The notes beneath the pieces were generated by a model. It had not been told where the DNA came from. It saw nothing but the letters and a program-made list of their open reading frames with translations, and searched no databases. From positions 1-15,835 of the forward strand of contig CALVUU010000122.1 of the NCBI GenBank assembly GCA_944363655.1: a DNA stretch of 15,835 nt, in the 5' to 3' direction. Of the stretch, positions 5,471-13,241 are shown in pieces (the stretch's first letter is position 1; each line of letters begins with the position of its first letter). The position numbers and the translations under genes are program-made. This DNA comes from an uncultured Bacilli bacterium. Its GTDB lineage: Bacteria; Bacillota_I; Bacilli_A; RF39; UBA660.

Positions 5471-5902
5471 ATGACAATTGTGAATAAAAGTATTATTTTA
5501 TGTTGTATGGTCGTTCTGTCCTTTTTTTGTTTTCAAAATGTAGCAAGCGCTAGTGTTTTTGAAAGTGAAAGATATTTTGCTCCAGCAAGTGATGGATATT
5601 GTGGAACACAAGGTAGTGATTGTCAAAGTTATTTTGGAGATCCATCTGATATTGATTGTCCTGCTTATTGGATGCAATGGATATTAAATATAATAAAATA
5701 TGTGGCTATTGCTGCTTTATTAGTGTTAAGTACTGTAGATTTTATTAAAGCTTTAGTTTCTAATGATAAAGATGCTTTAAAAAAAGCGGGAGTTACTACC
5801 GCTAAAAGGTTTGTGTTTTGTGTACTATTATTCTTTTTACCAATAATAGTAGATTTTATCATGAGTTTATTTGGAGCTTATGGTACTTGTGGGATTGAGT
5901 AG
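5471..5902 (+). CDS. VirB2/TrbC-like pilin subunit candidate of the T4SS, 143 aa
   Basis: A signal peptide covers residues 1-27, with an ASA cleavage site after Ala27. The exported Cys-containing segment has Cys44, Cys51 and Cys63. Two membrane helices lie at about 67-90 and 110-133, separated by a short basic loop (SNDKDALKKAG … TTAKRF). This hairpin-of-two-helices layout with a basic loop is that of VirB2/TrbC-like pilins in Gram-positive T4SS operons. It is first in the operon and ends 9 bp before the VirB6-like gene. The cysteines (also Cys140) could form disulfides, which is unusual for low-GC Gram-positives. The ribosome-binding site is GGAAGTGA just before 5471. Assignment rests on topology and position more than on motif identity. 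Confidence 0.65.
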   Translation: MTIVNKSIILCCMVVLSFFCFQNVASASVFESERYFAPASDGYCGTQGSDCQSYFGDPSDIDCPAYWMQWILNIIKYVAIAALLVLSTVDFIKALVSNDKDALKKAGVTTAKRFVFCVLLFFLPIIVDFIMSLFGAYGTCGIE

Positions 5903-5911
5903 GTGATATAG

Positions 5912-8122
5912 ATGGCTATTTTATATAATTTACTTTTATTGCTAGATGGAGTAGTTTATGATTTAATTGATTATTTATATGATATATTTAATGCTTTAGC
6001 TGGTATTAATATTTTTAGTCAAGATACTTATAGTGAAATTGTTGAAAGAGTTTATGTTATTTTAGGTTTATTTATGATGTTTGTTTTAGCATATTCATTA
6101 TTAAAAGCCATTATTAATCCTGATGAATTTGCTAAAGGAGAAGCATCTTTTCCTAATTTAATTAAAAATGTTGTTGTTTCTTTAGTAATACTTGTTTTAT
6201 TACCTACTGTTTTTTCAGTTGTTTATAATGTTCAAAATGTAATTTTAAACCAAAATACTATACCAAGAATTATATTAGGACCAAATTATCAAGAGTCTGA
6301 TAATTATGATGCTGATGCTGGAAAGACGATGGCATCCAATGTATTTGGGGCATTTTTTCATGAAAATGAGGATTGGTGTACGAGTAATACTTATGCTTTT
6401 CGAGATAATGATGAATGTGCGTCGAATATTCCTGGGAATGGTTCATGGTTTTTTCAAAATGGTGAACCATTAAGTGTAATAAGAGATTCAGTTGAAAATG
6501 GTGCTTCATTTAGAACTTATAGTAACTTTGGTGAAGCGGTAGAAGAAGGACAAATAAGTTATATGTTTTTAATTTCTACTGCTGCTGGTATTTTTATTGT
6601 TTATGTTTTACTTAATTTTTGTTTTGATATGGCAATTAGAGTTGTAAAGCTTGCTTTTTACCAAATAATTGCTCCGATACCTGTAATATGTCGTATTATA
6701 CCTGGTGGTAAAATGAAAGATGTATTTTCTAAATGGACTAGACAAGTAATTAGTATTTTTTTAGAGGTCTTTATTAGGATTGCCATTATGTATTTAGGTG
6801 TATTTTTGATTTCTGAAATAGTTAAAAATTTCGATGACATTAATTATTATGGATTAAGTTTTGCTCAAGGAATGATTCTTAAAGCATTATTAATAATGGG
6901 AGTTATTATATTTATTAGACAAGCACCAAAATTACTAGGAGAATTATTAAACTTAGATACTGGTGGTATGAAACTTGGACTTATGGATAAGCTTGCCATG
7001 GGTGGTGGACTTATTGCTGGGGCCGCTGCTGGTGGTCTTGCAACAGGTGGTATTAGAAATTTGGTTGGAGGAATTAGAAATACTAAACAAAATTTCGCTA
7101 ACGCCACAAGTACTCGTGGAAAAATAGGCGCAATTGCTGGTGGTTTATTAGGTACTGGTGCATCGACAATAGCTGGTGCTGGTTCTGCCATGGTAAGATC
7201 TGGTTATGGAGCTAAAGGAGCTAAAAATTTTAAGGATATGAGAGGGGCAGCCAATGCCGGAGCTGCAGCAGCAGGTGCAGCTAAAGCTAAACGAGCTGCT
7301 TATAAAGCGAGCCATGGAAATATCTTACAGGCTGGTGTTGGACATATAACCGATGCGGTTCGTTCAGCTGGTGATTATTTTGGATTTAGTGAAGGTTTTG
7401 AGACCCTTAATAAAGAAAAAGGCGTTGCTGATGAAATGATGGGCTTTTATAAAACCATGGCTGGCTATGTTGAAGATAATGAAATGGTAGCTAATTATGC
7501 TGGTTTATACGATGCTGAATTGAAAAAAGAAATTAGCGATACTGTTTTTGATTCTGATAGGTATCAAGAAGCAGTAAATGCTAGAATGGCCATGTATAGA
7601 AGTGATAATCGTTATAGTTCAATGGATGAAGATACTTTGCGTGCACTTGCTTCTTCAGATATTGATAGAAACCAATATACTAGAGAAAGAACTGCTGAAG
7701 AAATGGGGATTGCTATTCAAGAAAGACAAGAAAGACTTAAAATGTATGATAATCTTAAAAAGATGGCAACTATTAAAGCTATAAATGAAAAACTTAACGA
7801 TAAAACTGGAAATGTTGTTAATGATGGCAGATTCCAAGCAGTTGTTAATCAAGTAGAAGTATTTAAAAAGCAAAACTCTAATTATGATTTTGTTAAAAAT
7901 ATGCAAAGCATTGCTGGGGTTCAATGGGATGAATCTTGGAATGATATAATGAATTCTGGTGATGCAAAAAGTATTAACAATTTAATGAAAGATTTTAAAG
8001 GGAATAATGGTCCTAGCCCAATCAGCTTCTTTGGCGATAGCGAAATTGCTAAAAATAAATCTGGTGCTGTATCTGCTGAAATAGCAAAAAAGATTCAGGA
8101 AAAGAAGGAAAAAGACAAATGA
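5912..8122 (+). CDS. VirB6/TrbL-like polytopic T4SS membrane protein, 736 aa
   Basis: Inner-membrane channel component of the secretion apparatus. The N-terminal ~340 residues hold about six hydrophobic helices (near 45-67, 83-108, 215-240, 243-258, 283-305 and 315-335), with an exported Cys-bearing loop between helices 2 and 3. A VirB6-like core is seen around IRVVKLAFYQIIAPIPVI and an FSKWTRQVISIFLEVF segment. The remaining ~400 residues are soluble: a Gly/Ala-rich basic stretch (about 350-470) and then a long charged helical region. The Gly/Ala section is visibly richer in G and C than its surroundings. Long C-terminal extensions are usual for VirB6-type proteins of Gram-positive conjugation systems. 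It starts after AGGTGATATAG with a 9-bp gap to the preceding stop. Confidence 0.82.
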   Translation: MAILYNLLLLLDGVVYDLIDYLYDIFNALAGINIFSQDTYSEIVERVYVILGLFMMFVLAYSLLKAIINPDEFAKGEASFPNLIKNVVVSLVILVLLPTVFSVVYNVQNVILNQNTIPRIILGPNYQESDNYDADAGKTMASNVFGAFFHENEDWCTSNTYAFRDNDECASNIPGNGSWFFQNGEPLSVIRDSVENGASFRTYSNFGEAVEEGQISYMFLISTAAGIFIVYVLLNFCFDMAIRVVKLAFYQIIAPIPVICRIIPGGKMKDVFSKWTRQVISIFLEVFIRIAIMYLGVFLISEIVKNFDDINYYGLSFAQGMILKALLIMGVIIFIRQAPKLLGELLNLDTGGMKLGLMDKLAMGGGLIAGAAAGGLATGGIRNLVGGIRNTKQNFANATSTRGKIGAIAGGLLGTGASTIAGAGSAMVRSGYGAKGAKNFKDMRGAANAGAAAAGAAKAKRAAYKASHGNILQAGVGHITDAVRSAGDYFGFSEGFETLNKEKGVADEMMGFYKTMAGYVEDNEMVANYAGLYDAELKKEISDTVFDSDRYQEAVNARMAMYRSDNRYSSMDEDTLRALASSDIDRNQYTRERTAEEMGIAIQERQERLKMYDNLKKMATIKAINEKLNDKTGNVVNDGRFQAVVNQVEVFKKQNSNYDFVKNMQSIAGVQWDESWNDIMNSGDAKSINNLMKDFKGNNGPSPISFFGDSEIAKNKSGAVSAEIAKKIQEKKEKDK

Positions 8123-8141
8123 TAAGAAAGGATAAAAAGGA

Positions 8142-8459
8142 ATGAATAATTATTTAATACCTGCAAATTCAAAGAAATCACAATTGATACTAGGTTTTTT
8201 TACTCCGTTAGATCTTGGTTTATTTGGTACTGGTTGTGGTCTTACATTACTTTTATTAATGTTAGTTAGAAATGCAAGTGTAGTTGAAATGATAATAATT
8301 TTACTTCCGGCATTAGTTACTGGTTTTCTAGTTACTCCGGTACTTTATTATCACAATGTATTGCAATTTATTATAAATGTTGTCAGTTTTATCTTTAATG
8401 CTAGGAGATATTATTGGAGAGGTTGGTGTGTGAAATATGGCTCAGACGATAAACAATAA
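8142..8459 (+). CDS. prgI: PrgI-family T4SS membrane protein, 105 aa
   Basis: A small protein with two membrane helices (about 25-43 and 46-70), preceded by the family signature IPANSKKSQ … GFFTPLDLGLF and followed by a basic tail (FIFNARRYYWRGW). PrgI-family proteins occur next to VirB4 in Gram-positive conjugation loci and are considered counterparts of VirB3. Length and position are typical. It overlaps the next gene by 23 bp, indicating tight co-expression. AGAAAGGA (8125-8132) serves as the ribosome-binding site 9 nt before the ATG. Confidence 0.88.
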   Translation: MNNYLIPANSKKSQLILGFFTPLDLGLFGTGCGLTLLLLMLVRNASVVEMIIILLPALVTGFLVTPVLYYHNVLQFIINVVSFIFNARRYYWRGWCVKYGSDDKQ

Positions 8460-8991
8460 TTTAAATTATACTGAAGATTGGCTTCCTGTTAAACAAATAA
8501 TGAATGGGATGATTCAACTCGATGATGGAACATATGTTACGGGTGTTAAGATACAACCTAAAAATATATTTATCATGGATGTTGGAAGTCAAAATAATAC
8601 TATTTATAATTTAAGAAATTTTTATAATAGTATAGATTTTGAATTTTGGCTTTTAATTGCTGATCGACCTGTGGATATAGATGTTTATGTATCACAGTTA
8701 CAACTTATGTATAATAACGCTCAAAATAATGCTATAAAAAAACTTATTATGCAAGATATAAATAAAGCAAATTTATTTACAAGTGTTGAGTATAATGTAG
8801 TTGATACAGAATATTACATTTTGTTTAAAGAAAAGAGAATGGAACTTGTGCAAAAGAAACTACATAATTTAATAAGTGGACTTGCTACTGCTGGGTTAAT
8901 GTCGCAGCAAGCATCAAATAGTGATTTAAGAATGCTTTTAGATAACTTCTTAAATGGTGGCGAACAAACTAATTTTGGGGCGGTGATGTAA
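8437..8991 (+). CDS. VirB4 N-terminal part (separate protein), 184 aa
   Basis: Corresponds to the N-terminal non-ATPase region of VirB4-like proteins: it opens with a WLPVKQIMNGMIQLDDGTYVTG beta-rich segment (8485 onward), typical of the start of Firmicutes VirB4/PrgJ, then YNLRNFYNSIDFEFWLLI and a helical C-terminus. It stops at 8991, and the ATPase-bearing part begins at 8993 in another frame. Together the two parts total 779 residues, close to a normal single-chain VirB4. Its last codons (GGG GCG GTG) double as the ribosome-binding site for the next ORF, which argues for stable gene fission rather than recent decay. Confidence 0.8.
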   Translation: MAQTINNNLNYTEDWLPVKQIMNGMIQLDDGTYVTGVKIQPKNIFIMDVGSQNNTIYNLRNFYNSIDFEFWLLIADRPVDIDVYVSQLQLMYNNAQNNAIKKLIMQDINKANLFTSVEYNVVDTEYYILFKEKRMELVQKKLHNLISGLATAGLMSQQASNSDLRMLLDNFLNGGEQTNFGAVM

Positions 8992-8992
8992 T

Positions 8993-10780
8993 ATGTCTAA
9001 ATTAAAAAGTGAACTTGCTCCGAAAGGAATGGAGTTTAAACCAACTGAATTTATTATCGGAGGTAAGTATGCAACTATTATGACAGTTATTGCTTTCCCT
9101 CGTAATATTACTCCAGGTTTTTTGTCAGATATGACTAATATTAATGGAGTTAAAGTAGCAATTAAACATATTCCAATTGAGTTTTCAGTTTTACAAAAAA
9201 TGCTTAATAAAGAAATTGCTGATTTAAAGGTGCGATATCAAAGTGAAAAAGATCAAACTATTCAAGAAAGAATAAGACAAGATTACGAATCTTTAGAACA
9301 ATTTATTCAAATGCTTGCTGCTACGCAAGCAAGAATATTTGATTTTCAAATGCATTTGATGATTACTGCTAATAATAAAGAAGAATTGGAACTTAGAAAG
9401 ATTCAAGTAAGAAGTTATTTGGATGCTTTAGGAATGCGGGCGGTATCTTTGATGTTTGAACAAGAAAAAGCATTGAAGTCAATTTTACCGATATTTCCAC
9501 CACAAGATATTGAACAAAGAATTGGTACGCCGATTCCATCTGTTACTATTGCGGCGATGTATCCGTTTGTATTTGATAGTATTAAAGACCCAGGAGCATC
9601 GACATTATTAGGTGTTGATATATCAGGTGGTGTTATATTATTTAATCAATTTTTATATCAAATAAGAAAAGAAAATAATAGAAATAATGCTAATGTTATT
9701 TTACTTGGTATGTCGGGTAGTGGTAAATCTACTGCTGCTAAAGTGTTACTTCGTTCACATATTAGAAATGGTTATAAAATTGTTTGTGTTGATCCTGAAG
9801 GTGAACTTGAAGAAATGGCTTACTCTTTAGGTGGAGATTTCTTAGACCTTGGTAAAGGTGGAGATTTTGGTATGATTAATCCCCTAGAAATAGTAATTGA
9901 TGCCGATGAAGAAGAAATAGCTCAAGGACTGGGATATACTGTTTTAACTAGAACATTGCAACAAGTTAAAGCATTTATGAAATATTATTCTCCAAGTATT
10001 GAAGAAGATGTTTTAACCATGTTTAGTGAAGTATTGCAAGATACTTATAAAAGATATAAAATAGATTATGATACAGATTTTACAAAGTTAACAAGTGCTG
10101 ATTATCCAACGTTTGATGATGTTTATGCAACTATTAAAGGTAGACTTTTATCAATGACGGATGCAACTCATGAAAGAGATGTAATGGAACGACTTGAACT
10201 TAAGATAAGACCTTTAGTAAAAGAACTAAGATATTATTTTACAGGTCATACAACTTTACAAATTCAAAGTGATTTTATCGTATTTAATATAAAAGAGCTT
10301 ATGAATAGTGATGAAAATATTAAAAATGCTTTGTTCTTTAATATTTTGAAGTATGCGTGGGGACTTTGTTTAGATAAAGATATTAATACGGTTATGATGG
10401 TTGATGAAGCCCATGTATTGCTTGCTGGTCATAATGAATTAGGTGCTGAATTTTTAGCCCAAATTCAAAGAAGAAGTAGAAAGTATAATACTGGTACAAT
10501 AATTATTACGCAACAACCAACAGATTTTGCTGCTCCAAATATTATTACTCATGGTAAAGCAATCTTTGATAATGCTTCATATTACTTAGTTATGGGACTA
10601 CGTAAGCAAGCGGTTGAGGATTTAGCTAAATTAATCGATCTAAATGAAGCGGAAAAAGAAAGTATTAAGTATTATAATCAAGGAGATGCCTTGTTTGTTT
10701 GTGGTAATAAAAGAATGCGTATTCAAGTAGTTATTACTCAAGAAGAATTAGATTCGTTTGGATCTGGTGGGGGATATTAA
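8993..10780 (+). CDS. virB4: VirB4-like T4SS ATPase, 595 aa
   Basis: Energises assembly or substrate movement in the secretion system at the inner membrane. Walker A is GMSGSGKST (residues 239-247). Walker B is VMMVDEAHVLL, with Asp471 and Glu472. The intervening VDPEGELEEMA and the late IIITQQPTDF motif are characteristic of VirB4/TraC-type ATPases. The first ~200 residues form the rest of the N-terminal VirB4 region, including a coiled stretch (KEIADLKVRYQSEKDQT). GGGCGGTGA just upstream, inside the end of the previous ORF, provides the ribosome-binding site, so translation is coupled. All catalytic motifs are intact, so the split should not abolish function if the two chains associate. Confidence 0.95.
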   Translation: MSKLKSELAPKGMEFKPTEFIIGGKYATIMTVIAFPRNITPGFLSDMTNINGVKVAIKHIPIEFSVLQKMLNKEIADLKVRYQSEKDQTIQERIRQDYESLEQFIQMLAATQARIFDFQMHLMITANNKEELELRKIQVRSYLDALGMRAVSLMFEQEKALKSILPIFPPQDIEQRIGTPIPSVTIAAMYPFVFDSIKDPGASTLLGVDISGGVILFNQFLYQIRKENNRNNANVILLGMSGSGKSTAAKVLLRSHIRNGYKIVCVDPEGELEEMAYSLGGDFLDLGKGGDFGMINPLEIVIDADEEEIAQGLGYTVLTRTLQQVKAFMKYYSPSIEEDVLTMFSEVLQDTYKRYKIDYDTDFTKLTSADYPTFDDVYATIKGRLLSMTDATHERDVMERLELKIRPLVKELRYYFTGHTTLQIQSDFIVFNIKELMNSDENIKNALFFNILKYAWGLCLDKDINTVMMVDEAHVLLAGHNELGAEFLAQIQRRSRKYNTGTIIITQQPTDFAAPNIITHGKAIFDNASYYLVMGLRKQAVEDLAKLIDLNEAEKESIKYYNQGDALFVCGNKRMRIQVVITQEELDSFGSGGGY

Positions 10781-10795
10781 TTTAAGGTGGTTTAA

Positions 10796-12379
10796 TTGGA
10801 TAGAAAAAGAGGAGTAAATACAGAAAATAAATTACTTTATGATCCTAATCAAAGAAGACAAGTAAGATTAGGTGCTTTTTCTATGGATGAAAATATTGAT
10901 GATGAAGAATTAGAAGAAATACAAGATGAAGAACAAGAAATTGATGAAAATGTTGAAGATAATAATGAACAAGTAACTGAAGATAATGAAGTATCGCAAG
11001 TTCCCGCAAATGCGGCGGTTAAGACTGCTACTAGTAATGCTTTTAAGGCTGCGGGTGAGGCAATAAAAAAGGTAGCTGGTAAAGCCATAATGAAAATTGG
11101 GGCATTTATTATGGCTAATCCTTGGATATTATTAATTATTGGAATACTTATATTTCTTATTTTATTAATTGTTATTCTTGGGGGAGGATCTACAATAATA
11201 AATAATTCAAGTACGGCTTATTTAGATGATTGTTCAGCAATATCGATAAGTACGACTTCTTTATCCAAAAGTGAATTTGTATCTAAAGTACAAGATTATT
11301 TTGCGGATAGTAGTAATCCTGATGAAATAAGATTTTCCCAAAATGCTAGTAAAATATATTCGATAGCTGTAAATAATGGCATTAATCCCGAATTAGTTGT
11401 AGTAAGAGCAGTTTTAGAGGGTTTTTCACCAGGTGAAAGTAAAAACAATTATTGGGGCATGGGGTGTACAAATACTGGAGGTTATGATGCTTGTATAACA
11501 TATGATTCTTTTGATGCTGGTGTTTTAGGTTTTGTTGAAAATATTAGTCAATATGAAAGTGTTGATGCAATGATGTCAAGATACGCTTATATTGGATCTT
11601 ATTGGTATAATCCAGGTGGTTCAGGTATTGGAGGTTGTTACTACTTTCCTTATATAAAAGAATATATGTCTCCTAGTAGAGCTAATGAAGTAGAAAGAAT
11701 TTGTAATAGTAGTAATTATTGTGATACTAGTGGTGGTGAGGACTGTGTTGCTACAACAGAAGAAGATCAAGCCGCATATGCTAAGTATCAAGTTTCTAAT
11801 ATGGCAGAGCTACGAAATATAATATTTGGTATTGAACCAACTGATTGTGAAGTTTATGCTCCAGGTTGTACTATATTTGCGCAAAGCGATAGTAGATGGA
11901 GGTCAATACCTTTAGGAAATTCATCACTTAGAATGTCTGATTCTGGTTGTGCAGTAACATCAATTGCTATTGGTATATCTTGCTCAGGAACTGATGTAAC
12001 AGTAGAAGATTTTGATGCAGGAGATCTTATTAGAGCATTGAATGCTAATTCGTGTTTTACTCCAGGTGGAGCAATTTATTGGGGATGTAGTGGAATACAA
12101 GATATTGCTCCAAGTGTACGTTTAGTTGATAACCTACATCCTCAAACAGCAACCGATACTATGAGTATGATTAACTATTATTCAAATGGTAATACATTTA
12201 TTTTGTTACATTTTGAAAATTCTGAGCATCCAAGAGGACATTATGTTGTTTATACTAGTACTGAGGGAAATAATTTTTTAGTAAAAGATCCAGCTGGAGG
12301 AGTAATATCAAAAGTTTTAATAAGTCAAGTTGATCAAATAGTTGTATATTCATATGAAAAGGAGGAATTTAATGAATAA
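10796..12379 (+). CDS. Membrane-anchored peptidoglycan hydrolase of the T4SS (glucosaminidase-like + C39-like), 527 aa
   Basis: A VirB1-like enzyme that would open the cell wall for the secretion channel. TTG start at 10796 with AAGGTGG (10784-10790) 5 nt upstream. Residues 1-95 are cytoplasmic and strongly acidic, then basic; a membrane helix follows at about 104-128. The first exported domain (about 155-300) looks like an N-acetylglucosaminidase/lysozyme fold, with Glu208 in RAVLEGFSPG and an NNYWGMGC motif. The C-terminal domain (about 360-520) is a papain-like C39-type peptidase with Cys385 (DSGCAVTS), His482 (RGHYVVYT) and Asp498 (KDPAGG) as the likely triad. Gram-positive T4SS hydrolases more often pair the glycan domain with CHAP or NlpC/P60. 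Many exported Cys residues are present. It overlaps the next gene by 8 bp. Confidence 0.85.
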   Translation: MDRKRGVNTENKLLYDPNQRRQVRLGAFSMDENIDDEELEEIQDEEQEIDENVEDNNEQVTEDNEVSQVPANAAVKTATSNAFKAAGEAIKKVAGKAIMKIGAFIMANPWILLIIGILIFLILLIVILGGGSTIINNSSTAYLDDCSAISISTTSLSKSEFVSKVQDYFADSSNPDEIRFSQNASKIYSIAVNNGINPELVVVRAVLEGFSPGESKNNYWGMGCTNTGGYDACITYDSFDAGVLGFVENISQYESVDAMMSRYAYIGSYWYNPGGSGIGGCYYFPYIKEYMSPSRANEVERICNSSNYCDTSGGEDCVATTEEDQAAYAKYQVSNMAELRNIIFGIEPTDCEVYAPGCTIFAQSDSRWRSIPLGNSSLRMSDSGCAVTSIAIGISCSGTDVTVEDFDAGDLIRALNANSCFTPGGAIYWGCSGIQDIAPSVRLVDNLHPQTATDTMSMINYYSNGNTFILLHFENSEHPRGHYVVYTSTEGNNFLVKDPAGGVISKVLISQVDQIVVYSYEKEEFNE

Positions 12380-13187
12380 AAAAGTAACTATTGTTATAAT
12401 TGTAATTTTACTTATTATATCAGGTGCATTTTTAGGTTATTATTACTTAAATCAAGATAATATAATTGAAGAAAATCCTGGTAATAATGATGATATTGAT
12501 GATGATCCAATAGAACCAGTAATAGATTCTGATTATTTAGTTATAGATAACATAAGTAATTGGAGATATTCTAGTGGTAGTTGGAGTAGAGCAAGTAAAG
12601 AGGATATTTTAAATAAAGATTTTGTTGTTTATGTAAATAATCAATACTATGGAAATTATCAATTAAAATATGGTACAATTTGGAATTTATTTGATGAATC
12701 TGATTCTTATGTAGAATATAGTGGAAAATTACTTGCATATTCTAATAAGTTTAATGTAGTTGTACCTATGTATGAAGTAACTAATATAACTAATATAGAA
12801 GAAATGGAAATTTCTTCTATATTAGGACATAATTTTAATAGTAATACATTGGGTATTAATGAAGTAGTTAATTTTGATTTAGATAGTAATGGTATATTAG
12901 ATAAAATTGTAAATGTTTCTAATTTAGATTCCGAAAGTGAAGAAGATTATTATTTTAATTTATGTTATGTTGTAATAAATGGAGAAATACAAGTTATAAT
13001 TAATGATGAAGTAGATTCTAGAAGTATTATGGCTTATCCAACTTATGAATTAAATTATATATTAAGATATGATAATAATTATTATTCATTTATTTTACAA
13101 GAAGGTTATTTTTCTAATGTTGGTGAAACTAAAAATAATTTATATGAGTTTAAAGATTATAATTATGTAAAAAGTTTTAGTGATTAA
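12372..13187 (+). CDS. Anchored extracytoplasmic protein of unknown function, 271 aa
   Basis: ATG 12372 is chosen because AAAAGGAGG ends 6 nt before it; an upstream in-frame start would lie deep in the preceding gene. Residues 4-24 form a single N-terminal membrane anchor, followed by an acidic Asn/Asp-rich linker (NPGNNDDIDDDPIEP) and an exported domain rich in Tyr, Asn and beta-strand-like segments. DLDSNGILDKI (near residue 177) resembles a calcium-binding DxDxNGxxD loop. No LPXTG or lipobox is visible. It lies between the hydrolase and VirD4 and is probably in the same transcript, so it may be a surface or channel-associated part of the secretion system (a VirB8-like role is conceivable by topology only). 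I do not recognise the family. Confidence 0.7.
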   Translation: MNKKVTIVIIVILLIISGAFLGYYYLNQDNIIEENPGNNDDIDDDPIEPVIDSDYLVIDNISNWRYSSGSWSRASKEDILNKDFVVYVNNQYYGNYQLKYGTIWNLFDESDSYVEYSGKLLAYSNKFNVVVPMYEVTNITNIEEMEISSILGHNFNSNTLGINEVVNFDLDSNGILDKIVNVSNLDSESEEDYYFNLCYVVINGEIQVIINDEVDSRSIMAYPTYELNYILRYDNNYYSFILQEGYFSNVGETKNNLYEFKDYNYVKSFSD

Positions 13188-13241
13188 TAGTTTTATAAAT
13201 GGTAATTTTGTTATATAATATTGGTGGAAAGGAAGATGCTT

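Noticed and set aside
8975..8995. Programmed frameshift joining the two VirB4 ORFs
   Set aside because: The downstream frame has a TGA at 8984-8986, leaving almost no overlap for slippage, and no slippery sequence is visible; separate translation with the embedded ribosome-binding site explains it better.
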